The notes: generated by a model not told the origin, from the sequence alone. Positions 7,841-16,134 are shown, numbered from the stretch's first letter. The stretch: 64,000 nt of DNA from Mycobacterium conspicuum (GCF_010730195.1 NZ_AP022613.1:5518001-5582000); one strand, 5' to 3'. Numbers and translations are program-made.

Positions 7841-8806
7841 ATGGACAGGCCCCCCTTCCGATTCGGCGTGCAGGCGACCAACGCCGCCGGGCAACGCGCG
7901 TGGCGCGACACCGTTCGCAAAGTCGAAGATCTCGGGTATTCAACGCTTTTCCTCGCGGATCACTATCTGGGCCCGGGGCCCGCGCAAAAGGCCGCTCGCA
8001 CTCCGCGCCAAGACCTGGCGCCGATCGCGGCGATGGCCGCGGCGGCCGCCTACACCGAAACGTTGCGCATCGGGTGCCGGGTGTTTTGCGTCGACTATCA
8101 CGTGCCGGCGGTGCTGGCCAAGGAGGCGGCGACGCTCGATGTGCTCTCGGACGGCCGACTGGAAATGGGGATCGGCGCCGGCTGGAGCGAGGGCGAATAC
8201 ACCGCGATGGGCCTCGAATTTGACCGCCCCGGACGACGAATCGCCAAGCTGGCCGAGGTCGTTTCGCTGATCAAGGCCCACTGGGAGGCCGAGGAGCTGG
8301 ATTACTCGGGCGAGTTCGTCCAGGTGCGCGGCTACGCGGGACGGCCGCGGCCGGTGCAGAAGCCGCACCCGCCGATCATGATCGGCGGCGGTGGTCAACG
8401 TGTGCTTTCGTTCGCGGGCCGGGAGGCCGACATCGTCAGCATTTCCACCGTGCCGTTCGTGGCCCGGGACGCCGAGGGCCTTGATCCGCAGGCGGCCGCG
8501 CTGCGGCGGACCCAGTTTGTCCGCGCCGCGGCCGGGGAGCGCTACCCCGGCCTCGACGTCGAGACCTCGCCGTACTTCACCGAAATCACCGACGACGCCG
8601 AGGATTACCTGGCCACCGTGGCGAAGTCGACCGGCATCGCCGTCGACCTGCTGCGCGACCATCCCAACGTTCTGGTCGGCTCGTTGGAAAGGGTTGTCGA
8701 CGAACTGCATTCACGCCGCGAAACGCTGGGGGTGAACTACGTGACGGTGCAGCAGGCCCAGATCGAATCCTTCGCCCCCGTGGTGGCCCGGCTGCACGGG
8801 CGTTGA
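7841..8806 (+). CDS. LLM-class flavin/F420-dependent oxidoreductase
   Basis: 321 residues, luciferase-like (bacterial luciferase TIM barrel) fold. FRFGVQATN at the N-terminus, TLFLADHYLGPGP, TLRIGCRVFCVDYHVPAVLAKEAATLDVLSDGRLEMGIGAGW and PPIMIGGGGQRVL are typical of F420-dependent members. These enzymes oxidise or reduce alcohols, ketones or unsaturated compounds, and some flavin types act as Baeyer-Villiger oxygenases. Its place between two copies of the operator ties it to the catabolic cluster. Confidence 0.88.
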   Translation: MDRPPFRFGVQATNAAGQRAWRDTVRKVEDLGYSTLFLADHYLGPGPAQKAARTPRQDLAPIAAMAAAAAYTETLRIGCRVFCVDYHVPAVLAKEAATLDVLSDGRLEMGIGAGWSEGEYTAMGLEFDRPGRRIAKLAEVVSLIKAHWEAEELDYSGEFVQVRGYAGRPRPVQKPHPPIMIGGGGQRVLSFAGREADIVSISTVPFVARDAEGLDPQAAALRRTQFVRAAAGERYPGLDVETSPYFTEITDDAEDYLATVAKSTGIAVDLLRDHPNVLVGSLERVVDELHSRRETLGVNYVTVQQAQIESFAPVVARLHGR

Positions 8807-8837
8807 GCCTTGACCGGCGGGGGCGGAGGTGCGACGA

Positions 8838-8855
8838 TTTGGGCGTTCGCCCAAA
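8838..8855. promoter_or_regulatory. Operator palindrome before the crotonase-Rieske operon
   Basis: TTTGGGCGTTCGCCCAAA: 8-bp perfect arms around a TT centre, ending 15 bp before the ATG at 8871. The arms are identical to the palindrome at 14109-14126. The position would block transcription or translation initiation of the four-gene operon that ends with a TetR gene. Confidence 0.78.
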
Positions 8856-8870
8856 AATAAGGCTGGTGTG

Positions 8871-9767
8871 ATGGCAAAGCGAACTAGATACAGCGAATAC
8901 TGCGATCGTTATGCGAACTATCGGTTCGAGCTCACCGACGACGGCATCCTGTTCATGCAGTGCCACACCAACGGCGACAGCCTGGTGTGGAGCTGGAAGG
9001 CGCACGACGAGATGTCGGACGCGTTCGCCGACATCGCCGGGGACCGCGAGATCAAGGTGCTCATTCACACCGGTACCGGCGAGAATTACAACGCCAACTG
9101 GGGTCGCCTACCCAACGGCGAACCGCCCGAAAACCCCATCTACCAGGCCATGCCCGACGACCGCGGAACGCACAAGCTAGACGAGAAAGCCTGGTACGCA
9201 AGGCATCTCATCTTCAATGTGCTCGACGTCGACGTGCCGATGATCAGTGCAGTCAACGGTCCGTGCAACATGCACTCCGAGGTACCGATCATGGGCGACA
9301 TCGTGCTGGCCTCCGAGGACGCCTACTTCCAGGACGCCTCGCACTTCCCGCGCGGACAGGTACCCGGCGATGGCCAGCACGTGATCTGGAGTGTGCTCGC
9401 CGGTCACAACCGCGCACGCTACTTCCTGCTCACGGGTCAGAAACTCAGCGCGCAGGAGGCCAAGGAGTGGGGCGTGGTCAACGAGGTGCTGCCCAAGCAC
9501 AAATTGCTGGACCGCGCCTGGGAGCATGCCCGCGAACTGATCAAGCGACCCCCGTTGACACTGCGGTACACCCGACAACTGTTCACCAATCCGCTCAAGC
9601 GGGCCTTCATCGACGAGCTCGGCCACGGGCTGGGCCGCGAAACCTACGCCCAGCGCGTGTTCTTCCCGTTCGGCGGCGAGATGGCGCCGCTGGATCGGCC
9701 CTGGGACGAGGAGCCCTGGAGTTCCCCGCCCAACGGCGACCAACGCAGTGAAGGAGTTCGGTCATGA
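8871..9767 (+). CDS. Crotonase-fold hydrolase related to 6-oxocamphor hydrolase
   Basis: 298 residues. It resembles Rhodococcus 6-oxocamphor hydrolase, which splits a C-C bond of a cyclic beta-diketone by a retro-Claisen reaction. Shared landmarks by memory: SLVW-x3-AHDE, the NGP-x3-H-x-E-x-P segment, FQD-x2-HFP-x-G, VPGDG-x-HV and RYFLLTG. The three residues important in that enzyme (His122, His145, Asp154) appear here as His135, His158 and Asp167, a constant offset of 13. True enoyl-CoA hydratases lack this set. First gene of an operon with ATGA overlaps to the next two. The substrate is likely a cyclic 1,3-diketone, but this is inference. Confidence 0.82.
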   Translation: MAKRTRYSEYCDRYANYRFELTDDGILFMQCHTNGDSLVWSWKAHDEMSDAFADIAGDREIKVLIHTGTGENYNANWGRLPNGEPPENPIYQAMPDDRGTHKLDEKAWYARHLIFNVLDVDVPMISAVNGPCNMHSEVPIMGDIVLASEDAYFQDASHFPRGQVPGDGQHVIWSVLAGHNRARYFLLTGQKLSAQEAKEWGVVNEVLPKHKLLDRAWEHARELIKRPPLTLRYTRQLFTNPLKRAFIDELGHGLGRETYAQRVFFPFGGEMAPLDRPWDEEPWSSPPNGDQRSEGVRS

Positions 9768-11068
9768 CGAGCATCCAGCAGCGGCTGTCGACCGGCCGGG
9801 GCAAGTTCACCACCGACTATCCCGAACTCGGCACCGCTCCCGTCAACTACGAAGACTCGATTTCCGAGGAGTTCTTCGCCGCCGAACGCAAGGCGGTATT
9901 CGAACGAAATTGGTTGTGTGTCGGACGCATCGAGCGGTTGCCGCGCAAGGGATCGTACTTCACCCGCGAGCTGCCAGGACGCCTCGCGTCGATCGTGGTC
10001 ACCCGCGACCTGAACGACACCGTGCACGCATTCCACAACGTGTGCGCTCACCGCGGCAACAAGGTCGTCTGGCAGGAACATCCCGGCAGGGAAAGCTCGG
10101 GAAGCTGTCGCGCATTCGCTTGCAAGTACCACGGCTGGCGATATGGGCTGGACGGCAAAGTCAATCACATCACCAACGAAGGCGAGTTTTTCGACCTCGA
10201 CAAGAGCAGCCTGCGGATGCCCCCGGTGCACTGCGAGGTCTGGGCGGGCTTCATCTTCGTCAACCTGGCTGAAGATCCGGTGCCGCTGCGCAGTTTCCTC
10301 GGCGACGGGCTGCTGCCCATCGAGGACTATCCGTTCCATCTAATGACCCAGCACTACGGCTTCTCCACCCGGATCAACGGGAACTGGAAGCTGGCGGTCG
10401 ACTCGGTGTGCGAGTGGTATCACCCGCCGTATGTGCACGGCCGCTTCATCGACCCGGACGTCGCCAAGGCCGAAAAGATGGTGCCGCCCGTCGACGCCTA
10501 CCACTACGAGCTGTTCCGGCCGCACATGCTCACCTCGGTTCCCGGGCCGCCGCCGCTGCCCGCACGCGAACCTGGCACCGCCGGACCCGCCCGCCAGGAC
10601 CAACGCTGGGTGTACAAGCTGTTCCGCGCGGGCCTGTTCGGGCCCGACGACATCCCCGACCTGGGCTTTGGCGGAGCGCCGCCGGACTTCCTGAACCGCG
10701 GCAACATCGCGTCGTGGGGCAACGACCAATTCTGGCTGTTCCCCAACCTGTCTGTTCAGATCTGGGCGCGCGGCTACTACATCACCTACACCTACTGGCC
10801 CGAGACGGTCGACTCGCACATCTACGAGATCGACATGTACTTCGTGCCGCCGTCGAACGCGGCCGGCCGGCTGGCCCAGGAGTTGGTGGTGGACAGCACG
10901 ATTGAGTTCGCCATGCAGGATGTGAACACCATCGAGGCCACGCATTCCGCGCTGAAAACGCGGGCGCAGAACACGTTCCACCTCAGCGACCAGGAGCTGC
11001 TTATCCGGCAGTTCCACACCGTGATCCGCGATACGGTCGCCGCCTACCAGGCTGGGGAGGCGTCATGA
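9764..11068 (+). CDS. Rieske non-haem iron oxygenase, alpha subunit
   Basis: 434 residues. The Rieske [2Fe-2S] ligands are Cys94-x-His96 (NVCAHRGN) and Cys120-x2-His123 (CKYHGWRYG). The catalytic iron ligands are His220 and His225 in CEWYHPPYVHG, with a later MQDVN aspartate as the third. A bridging Asp213 precedes them. Such enzymes hydroxylate aromatic or alicyclic rings and need a separate reductase, none of which is in this window. ATGA overlaps on both sides show tight coupling to the crotonase and the small downstream protein. Confidence 0.92.
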   Translation: MTSIQQRLSTGRGKFTTDYPELGTAPVNYEDSISEEFFAAERKAVFERNWLCVGRIERLPRKGSYFTRELPGRLASIVVTRDLNDTVHAFHNVCAHRGNKVVWQEHPGRESSGSCRAFACKYHGWRYGLDGKVNHITNEGEFFDLDKSSLRMPPVHCEVWAGFIFVNLAEDPVPLRSFLGDGLLPIEDYPFHLMTQHYGFSTRINGNWKLAVDSVCEWYHPPYVHGRFIDPDVAKAEKMVPPVDAYHYELFRPHMLTSVPGPPPLPAREPGTAGPARQDQRWVYKLFRAGLFGPDDIPDLGFGGAPPDFLNRGNIASWGNDQFWLFPNLSVQIWARGYYITYTYWPETVDSHIYEIDMYFVPPSNAAGRLAQELVVDSTIEFAMQDVNTIEATHSALKTRAQNTFHLSDQELLIRQFHTVIRDTVAAYQAGEAS

Positions 11069-11397
11069 CCAACGTGCTGCCGGCGGAGTTCGCCGAGCTG
11101 GAACCGTTCGTCGCCGACTGGGCCTTGGCGACGCGGGCGCAACGCTACGAGGCCCGGCTCTCGAAGCCCTACGAGGACCTCGTCGCGTTCTACGACGCCG
11201 TCGCGCCGCGGGCCGAAGAGGCGATCGCCTACCTAAACGGGCTCGATATCGACGCCTTGCCCGACGACGCTACCCGGCTGCTGCACCTGCTGTATTCGAT
11301 GATCCTGGTCTCCTACGCGGTCAACGTGTTCAAGCAGAACCGGATCCCGGATTCGGGCGCGGCCTTCTTCGAGATGGTCGCTGAGCCGGCGGTGTGA
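11065..11397 (+). CDS. Small protein coupled to the Rieske oxygenase, unknown function
   Basis: 110 residues, overlapping the Rieske gene stop by ATGA. Acidic and mostly helical by eye (LEPFVADWALATRAQRYEARLSKPYEDLVAFYDAV, LLHLLYSMILVSYAVNVFKQN). No signal peptide, no cysteine motif. The YEARLSKPYEDLVAFYD stretch looks like a family domain that travels with Rieske oxygenases in mycobacteria, but I cannot name it. Possibly an accessory or small subunit. Confidence 0.75.
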   Translation: MTNVLPAEFAELEPFVADWALATRAQRYEARLSKPYEDLVAFYDAVAPRAEEAIAYLNGLDIDALPDDATRLLHLLYSMILVSYAVNVFKQNRIPDSGAAFFEMVAEPAV

Positions 11398-11409
11398 TAA
11401 GACGGCACG

Positions 11410-12027
11410 ATGACCGCATCCGCAGGCCCTAAGCCACGGGACTCCTCCACGCGCGACATGCTGATCGACGCGACGGTGCAGATCATGCTCGAGGAGGGCT
11501 ACGCCGCGGCGACGTCACGGCGGGTCGCGGCCAAGGCCGGCGTCAAGCCGGCTTTGGTGCACTACTACTTCCCCACCATGGACGAGTTGTATCTGGCCGT
11601 CTTCCGCCGCGGCGCCACGGTCTATCTGGGAAGGCAGCAGGAAGCCTTGTCCTCCGACCGCCCACTGCACGCCTTCTGGGAAACACTGACCGAACCCAAG
11701 GACACCCGATTGCTCTTGGAGTTCATGGGACTTGCCAACCACCGCAAGGAGATTCGGGCCGAGATCGCCGCCTGGTCCGATCGGTGGCGCGAGCAGCAGA
11801 TCACCGCGCTGAACTTCATCGTGCGCGAACACGGGCTCGACACAGGCGAATTCCCGCCGGCGGGCCTCGCCGTGGTGATCGCTTCCATCGGCCGTACCCT
11901 GATTCTCGAGCAGGGGCTCGGCTCCACCCGAGGTCACGACGAGGCCGTCGCACTGGTCAGCCGGTTCCTCGACAAGTTCGAGATGCCGACGCCGAAAGCG
12001 CGCCGCGGGCGCGGAGCGCCGGGCTGA
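11410..12027 (+). CDS. TetR family regulator, probable repressor of the catabolic cluster
   Basis: 205 residues. N-terminal helix-turn-helix: TRDMLIDATVQIMLEEGYAAATSRRVAAKAGVKPALVHYYFPTMDELYLAVF. The C-terminal ligand domain is diverged. It begins 12 bp after the small Rieske-linked gene, so it is the last gene of the operon driven from the operator at 8838-8855; this would give negative autoregulation. It is the best candidate to bind all three TTTGGGCG/CGCCCAAA palindromes, because the other nearby TetR (14168-14743) has different palindromes at its own promoter. Confidence 0.88.
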   Translation: MTASAGPKPRDSSTRDMLIDATVQIMLEEGYAAATSRRVAAKAGVKPALVHYYFPTMDELYLAVFRRGATVYLGRQQEALSSDRPLHAFWETLTEPKDTRLLLEFMGLANHRKEIRAEIAAWSDRWREQQITALNFIVREHGLDTGEFPPAGLAVVIASIGRTLILEQGLGSTRGHDEAVALVSRFLDKFEMPTPKARRGRGAPG

Positions 12028-12040
12028 ATCATCGCGGCCG

Positions 12041-13243
12041 TCAGGGCAAAACGACGCGCAACTTCTCCCAGCCGCGCACCGTGGAGGTCGGCGCGAGTTT
12101 CGCTGTGTCGTAGTCGATCCCCCACTCGGGCCAGCGGTTGAGCATTTCGTCGAGCGCGACGCGGCCCTCCAGTCGGGCCAGGTTGGCGCCCAGGCAGTAG
12201 TGCACGCCCTTGCCGAAGGTTATGTGCGAGATGTTGTTGCGGCGGATGTTGAAGGTGTCCGGGTCTTCATACCGGCGGGGGTCGCGATTGGCCGAACCGA
12301 ACAGCAACAACATGGCGCTGCCGGCGGGGACGGTCGTGCCGTAGCACTCGAAATCCTGTGCCATCCAACGGGCTACGTGCGGCCCGGTGGGTTCGAATCG
12401 CAGCGTTTCGTCGACGGTGCGGTTTAGCAACGACCGGTCCTGGCAGATTTCGTGGCGCTGATCGGGATGCTCGGCGAGCACTTTGGCCAGCCAGCCGATC
12501 AGCCGGCCCGTGGTCTCGTTGCCCGCGCCGGCCACCACCTGGGTGTAGTGCAGCACCTCTTTGCGGGTGAGCTTGCGGTGCACCCCGTTCTCGTCATCGA
12601 ACTCGACATTGAGCAGCGTCGTCATCAGGTCGTCGGACGGGTTCTTCGACCGCCATTCGACATAGTCGGCGTAGATCCGGCCGTCGGCGATGGAGTCGGC
12701 GTTGGCGACCTTCAGCGGCGCGCCGGGCTTGGTGCGCAGGTTCGCGTCATTGGCGTCGCGAACCGAGATCTGTTCGGACTCAGGGATTCCCAGCAGCATG
12801 CCGATCACCCGCATCGGCATCATCGAGGCGAGCTCGGCGATGATGTCGAATCCGTCCGATCCCACATGGGGATCGAGGCACCGAACGCAATACGCACGGA
12901 TCTGGTCTTCGATCTCGGCCATTCGACGCGGGGTGAACACTCGCGACATCAGCCCGCGCAGCATGGTGTGCTCGGGCGGGTCCTGGAACATCATCACGCC
13001 GCCGGGCATGTCGAATTTTGATTGGACCAACTCGAGGATGTCGCTGCGGCGATTGGAGAAGGTCTGCCAGTTCGCCAACCCTTGTTCGACGTCGGAATGC
13101 CTTGACAGCGCCCAGAAGTCGTACTTGTCGTTGTAATAGATCGGTGCCTCTTCGCGCAGCCGGGCGTAGGTCGGATACGGGTCGGCGATGATGCCGGTGT
13201 CGTACGGGTCGTAGTAGACGTCGGTGTCGTTTGCGAGGGTCAT
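12041..13243 (-). CDS. Cytochrome P450
   Basis: 400 residues, soluble bacterial P450. I-helix AGAGNETTGRL, K-helix ETLR, and the haem loop FGKGVHYCLGANLARLE with the cysteine ligand. N-terminal YDPYDTGIIADPYPTYARLREEAP is typical of actinobacterial class I enzymes that use a ferredoxin; none is encoded here. It starts 10 bp after the stop of the mycofactocin-type SDR, so the two form an operon: hydroxylation by the P450, then alcohol oxidation by the SDR. Confidence 0.93.
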   Translation of the reverse strand: MTLANDTDVYYDPYDTGIIADPYPTYARLREEAPIYYNDKYDFWALSRHSDVEQGLANWQTFSNRRSDILELVQSKFDMPGGVMMFQDPPEHTMLRGLMSRVFTPRRMAEIEDQIRAYCVRCLDPHVGSDGFDIIAELASMMPMRVIGMLLGIPESEQISVRDANDANLRTKPGAPLKVANADSIADGRIYADYVEWRSKNPSDDLMTTLLNVEFDDENGVHRKLTRKEVLHYTQVVAGAGNETTGRLIGWLAKVLAEHPDQRHEICQDRSLLNRTVDETLRFEPTGPHVARWMAQDFECYGTTVPAGSAMLLLFGSANRDPRRYEDPDTFNIRRNNISHITFGKGVHYCLGANLARLEGRVALDEMLNRWPEWGIDYDTAKLAPTSTVRGWEKLRVVLP

Positions 13244-13253
13244 CGATGCCTCC

Positions 13254-14087
13254 TTACTTCAGGCAGCTGCCGGCATCCACGGGAAGCGCGACACCGGTGA
13301 TGTAACGCGCTTCATCAGAGGCCAGGAACAGCACAGCGTTGGTGATGTCCTCGGGTGTCACCCACGGGATCGGCAGGACGTGAAAGCTCTGGCACACCGG
13401 AGCCAGATCGTCGGGGCCGGGATTCTGCAGCTCGGGCCGAAAACCCCGGTAGGTCCCGTCGTTCATCAATAGCGGCGTGTTGACATGGGTCGGGAGCACG
13501 GCGTTGACCCTGATCATGTGTTGGCCCAATTCGACTGCGAATGACCGCATTAGGCCGATCACACCATGCTTGGCCGCGACGTAGTGGCCCATGTGGGAGT
13601 AGGCCTTGGCGCCCGCGACCGATGACGTCAGCACGATCGCGCCGCCGCGATTACCGGCGAGGAGATGAGGCACGCCCGCCTTCACCGACTTCCACACCCC
13701 GCTCAGATTGACGTCGATCATCTCCTGCCACACCGCCTCGTCGGCCTTGTGCAGTCTTCCCGCCGTGGTGCCGATGCCGGCGTTCGCCACGATCACATCG
13801 AGCCGGCCCAGCTGTTCGACGCCGTCGTCGACGACGGCTCGCAGCGCTTCGAATTCGCGCACGTCGACCTCGGCGGCGATGACCCGGCCGCCGGCATCTT
13901 TGACCATCCCCGCGGTCACGTCGAGATCTTCGGGCGTGGCTCCGTCGACGGGTGAGGCATCGAATCCCCGGCAGATGTCCACGGCGATGATGTCGGCCCC
14001 CTCGCGCGCCAGCCGGACCGCGTGACTTCTGCCCTGCCCGCGTGCCGCTCCGGTCACGAATGCGACCTTGCCGTCCATCCGGCCCAT
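13254..14087 (-). CDS. Mycofactocin-type SDR dehydrogenase
   Basis: 277 residues from the ATG at 14087, which has GGAGG 5-6 nt upstream. The start GRMDGKVAFVTGAARGQGRS and the following REGADIIAVDIC plus an insertion after it are the signature of mycofactocin-coupled SDRs. In these the nicotinamide is not freely exchangeable and electrons pass to mycofactocin. NAGIG, SSVAGAKA and YVAAK are present. First gene of the operon with the P450, 22 bp downstream of the perfect operator palindrome. Confidence 0.88.
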   Translation of the reverse strand: MGRMDGKVAFVTGAARGQGRSHAVRLAREGADIIAVDICRGFDASPVDGATPEDLDVTAGMVKDAGGRVIAAEVDVREFEALRAVVDDGVEQLGRLDVIVANAGIGTTAGRLHKADEAVWQEMIDVNLSGVWKSVKAGVPHLLAGNRGGAIVLTSSVAGAKAYSHMGHYVAAKHGVIGLMRSFAVELGQHMIRVNAVLPTHVNTPLLMNDGTYRGFRPELQNPGPDDLAPVCQSFHVLPIPWVTPEDITNAVLFLASDEARYITGVALPVDAGSCLK

Positions 14088-14108
14088 GGCAACCTCCACC
14101 TAGCGTGA

Positions 14109-14126
14109 TTTGGGCGATCGCCCAAA
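14109..14126. promoter_or_regulatory. Perfect operator palindrome before the SDR-P450 operon
   Basis: TTTGGGCGATCGCCCAAA is an 18-bp perfect palindrome in the gap between the SDR (start 14087) and the TetR gene ending at 14168. Its arms match 8838-8855 exactly and 7778-7795 with three changes. Size and symmetry fit a TetR-family operator. Confidence 0.78.
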
Positions 14127-14167
14127 TTGTTGCGCACGCCATGTCTAGCAGGATCGTGATCAGCCCG

Positions 14168-14743
14168 TCAAGAGGGATGCGCCCCCGCGAGCGCGGCATC
14201 GATCAGGGTCGCCGCGGCCGCACGAGCATGCACGACGGGCGCGGTGTCGTTCAGCGATGTCGCCATCGCGCTGGCTCCCTCGAACAGCACCGCGAGCTGG
14301 TGGCCCAGCAGGTGCGGGTCCGCGGCCCCGGCCTCCTTCGCGATCGCGACCAGACGACGGACGAACTTCTCCTTGTGGGCGCGCACGATGGCATCGGCTC
14401 CCGCCAAGGACCCGGCCGATTCCACGGCGGCATTGTGAAACGGGCAACCGCGCACCACTTCGGCGCGCGGTATGTCGAAAATGGAGAGCAGCCGGTCCCG
14501 GGCGGGCGCGTCGAGATCGCCGAGGCGCTTCTCGACGACCGAGCCGCCGCGGGCATCGATGCCGCGCAGATAGTTATCCACCAGGTCGTTCTTGCTGGCG
14601 AAGTGTTGGTACAACGTGCGTTTGGACACGTTGGCTTCGCGCGCAACGAGTTCGACGCCGGTGGCGTGGATTCCGTTGCGGTAGAAGAGGCGAGCCGCGG
14701 CGCGCTCGATGCGCTCGCGCGCGGGCACAGTGACGTCACTCAC
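14168..14743 (-). CDS. TetR family regulator, divergent from thioesterase-SDR genes
   Basis: 191 residues from GTG 14743. The frame stays open to an ATG at 14803, but that would include an operator-like palindrome, so the GTG is preferred. HTH: ARERIERAAARLFYRNGIHATGVELVAREANVSKRTLYQHFASKNDLVDNYL. CPFHNAAVE resembles the segment seen in TetR proteins of the AcnR/YcdC type. Two related palindromes (14753-14770, 14807-14824) lie upstream, consistent with self-regulation and control of 14840. Confidence 0.87.
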   Translation of the reverse strand: MSDVTVPARERIERAAARLFYRNGIHATGVELVAREANVSKRTLYQHFASKNDLVDNYLRGIDARGGSVVEKRLGDLDAPARDRLLSIFDIPRAEVVRGCPFHNAAVESAGSLAGADAIVRAHKEKFVRRLVAIAKEAGAADPHLLGHQLAVLFEGASAMATSLNDTAPVVHARAAAATLIDAALAGAHPS

Positions 14744-14752
14744 AGCACGATC

Positions 14753-14770
14753 GTACACCGAACGGTTTAC
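14753..14770. promoter_or_regulatory. TetR operator-like palindrome, site 1
   Basis: GTACACCGAACGGTTTAC: symmetrical with one mismatched pair. It begins 10 bp before the TetR start codon at 14743 (minus strand). Resembles site 2 at 14807-14824; the consensus would be GTAAACCGATCGGTTTAC. Confidence 0.6.
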
Positions 14771-14806
14771 ACGGTCCCAGATCGCCGCTAGGTTGAGTTT
14801 CATTAG

Positions 14807-14824
14807 GTAAACCGATCAGTTTTC
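14807..14824. promoter_or_regulatory. TetR operator-like palindrome, site 2
   Basis: GTAAACCGATCAGTTTTC, imperfectly symmetrical and closely related to site 1. It ends 15 bp before the thioesterase ATG at 14840. Two sites of one type in a divergent promoter support mutual control of both transcription units. Confidence 0.6.
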
Positions 14825-14839
14825 AAGGAGGGCGGGGCG

Positions 14840-15349
14840 ATGACGGCAACTCACCGTGCAGACGCCGGCACAACACAGTCCCGATTGGTCACCTGGCAGG
14901 ACCCGACCCCGGCACTGCACGCGGCCCGATCGATGTCCGGTCTCGCCTACTGGCGCGCGGTCATCGACGGACACTTCCCGCCACCGCCGATCGCCGAGCT
15001 GCTGCGTATGCAACTGGTCGAGGCCGAGGACGGCCGCGTCACCTTCACCTGCACACCGGACGGCTCGATGTACAACCCGCTCGGCGTCGTGCACGGCGGT
15101 GCCATGTGCACGCTGCTGGACACCGCCACCGGCTGCGCGCTGCACACCACGCTGCCCGAGGGTGTCAGCTACACCAGCGTCGAAATCAAGGTCAGCTACC
15201 TCAAGGCGGTCACCCTCGAGAGCGGGACGCTGACCGCGGTGGGCACCGTCGTCAAGGCCGGGTCGCGCATCGGATTCGCCGAAGCCACCGTCACCGACGC
15301 CGCGGGAAGGCTCGTCGCCACCGCGACGAGCACGCTGCTGATCTTCTAA
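14840..15349 (+). CDS. PaaI-type hotdog-fold thioesterase
   Basis: 169 residues. The hotdog core includes YNPLGVVHGGAMCTLLDTATGCAL, the usual HGG motif, followed by SVEIKVSYLKAV and FAEATVTDAAGRLVATATSTLLIF. Such proteins hydrolyse acyl-CoA thioesters, often of aromatic or branched acids. AAGGAGG precedes the ATG. Nine bases later comes the SDR, so the two are likely one operon under the divergent TetR. Confidence 0.88.
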   Translation: MTATHRADAGTTQSRLVTWQDPTPALHAARSMSGLAYWRAVIDGHFPPPPIAELLRMQLVEAEDGRVTFTCTPDGSMYNPLGVVHGGAMCTLLDTATGCALHTTLPEGVSYTSVEIKVSYLKAVTLESGTLTAVGTVVKAGSRIGFAEATVTDAAGRLVATATSTLLIF

Positions 15350-15357
15350 GTCCTGCA

Positions 15358-16134
15358 ATGCCTTCCGTCTTGATCACCGGCGCCAACCGTGGCATCGGCC
15401 GCGCCATTGCCACCGAGTTCGCCCGCCGCGGGCACCACGTCATCGCCACCGCGCGTGATCCGCGCACACTGGCCGACTTGACGATTGGGGAAGAGGCCGG
15501 CCAGCGATTGCGCCTCGATGTCACCGACGACACCAGTGTCGCCGCGGCCGTCGCCGCGGCCGGCCAGATCGACGTCGTCATCGCCAACGCCGGGGCCATC
15601 ATCTACGCCGCCGTGGAAGCAACGCCGTTGCCGGAGTTGCAGCGCCTGCTGAACCTGAACACCGTCGCCGCCGTCCGCCTCGCCCAGGCGGTGCTGCCGC
15701 AGATGCGCGCCCGCGGTGACGGGAAGCTGATGTTCATGTCCAGCGTGCTCGGGCGCGTCGTGCGACCCCCCAGCGCGGCCTACGCCGCCAGCAAGTGGGC
15801 CCTAGAAGCCCTCGTCGAAGCGCTGGCGATCGAGGTGGCGCCGTTCGGTGTGCAAGCCGCCCTGCTGGAACCCGGCGCGGTGAGCTCCGGCGCCCTCGAC
15901 GACGTCACGACCTACACGTTGCCCGACGATCCTTATGCCGCGATCCTGCGCGGCGGCGGGCCGCGCAGCGGAATGATCACCCCCGAACAGGTCGCCGCGG
16001 AGGTGGCCGACGCCGCAGCGCAACCACACTTGCCGCTACGCGTTCCAATCGGTGACGCGGCGCGGGCGTTGTTGGCGGCCCGGCACGCCGCACCTGACGA
16101 CGCCCCCTTCCTAGCGGCCTCGAAGCCGCCCTGA
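15358..16134 (+). CDS. SDR family oxidoreductase
   Basis: 258 residues. MPSVLITGANRGIGRAIA cofactor motif at the start, ANAGAI, MSSVLGRVV and YAASKWALEALVEALAIEV catalytic pair. The EVAPFGVQAALLEPGAV stretch is typical of SDRs acting on retinol-like or lipid substrates. The C-terminus AARHAAPDDAPFLAASKPP lacks the DGG ending of FabG types. Follows the thioesterase by 8 bp. Confidence 0.88.
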   Translation: MPSVLITGANRGIGRAIATEFARRGHHVIATARDPRTLADLTIGEEAGQRLRLDVTDDTSVAAAVAAAGQIDVVIANAGAIIYAAVEATPLPELQRLLNLNTVAAVRLAQAVLPQMRARGDGKLMFMSSVLGRVVRPPSAAYAASKWALEALVEALAIEVAPFGVQAALLEPGAVSSGALDDVTTYTLPDDPYAAILRGGGPRSGMITPEQVAAEVADAAAQPHLPLRVPIGDAARALLAARHAAPDDAPFLAASKPP

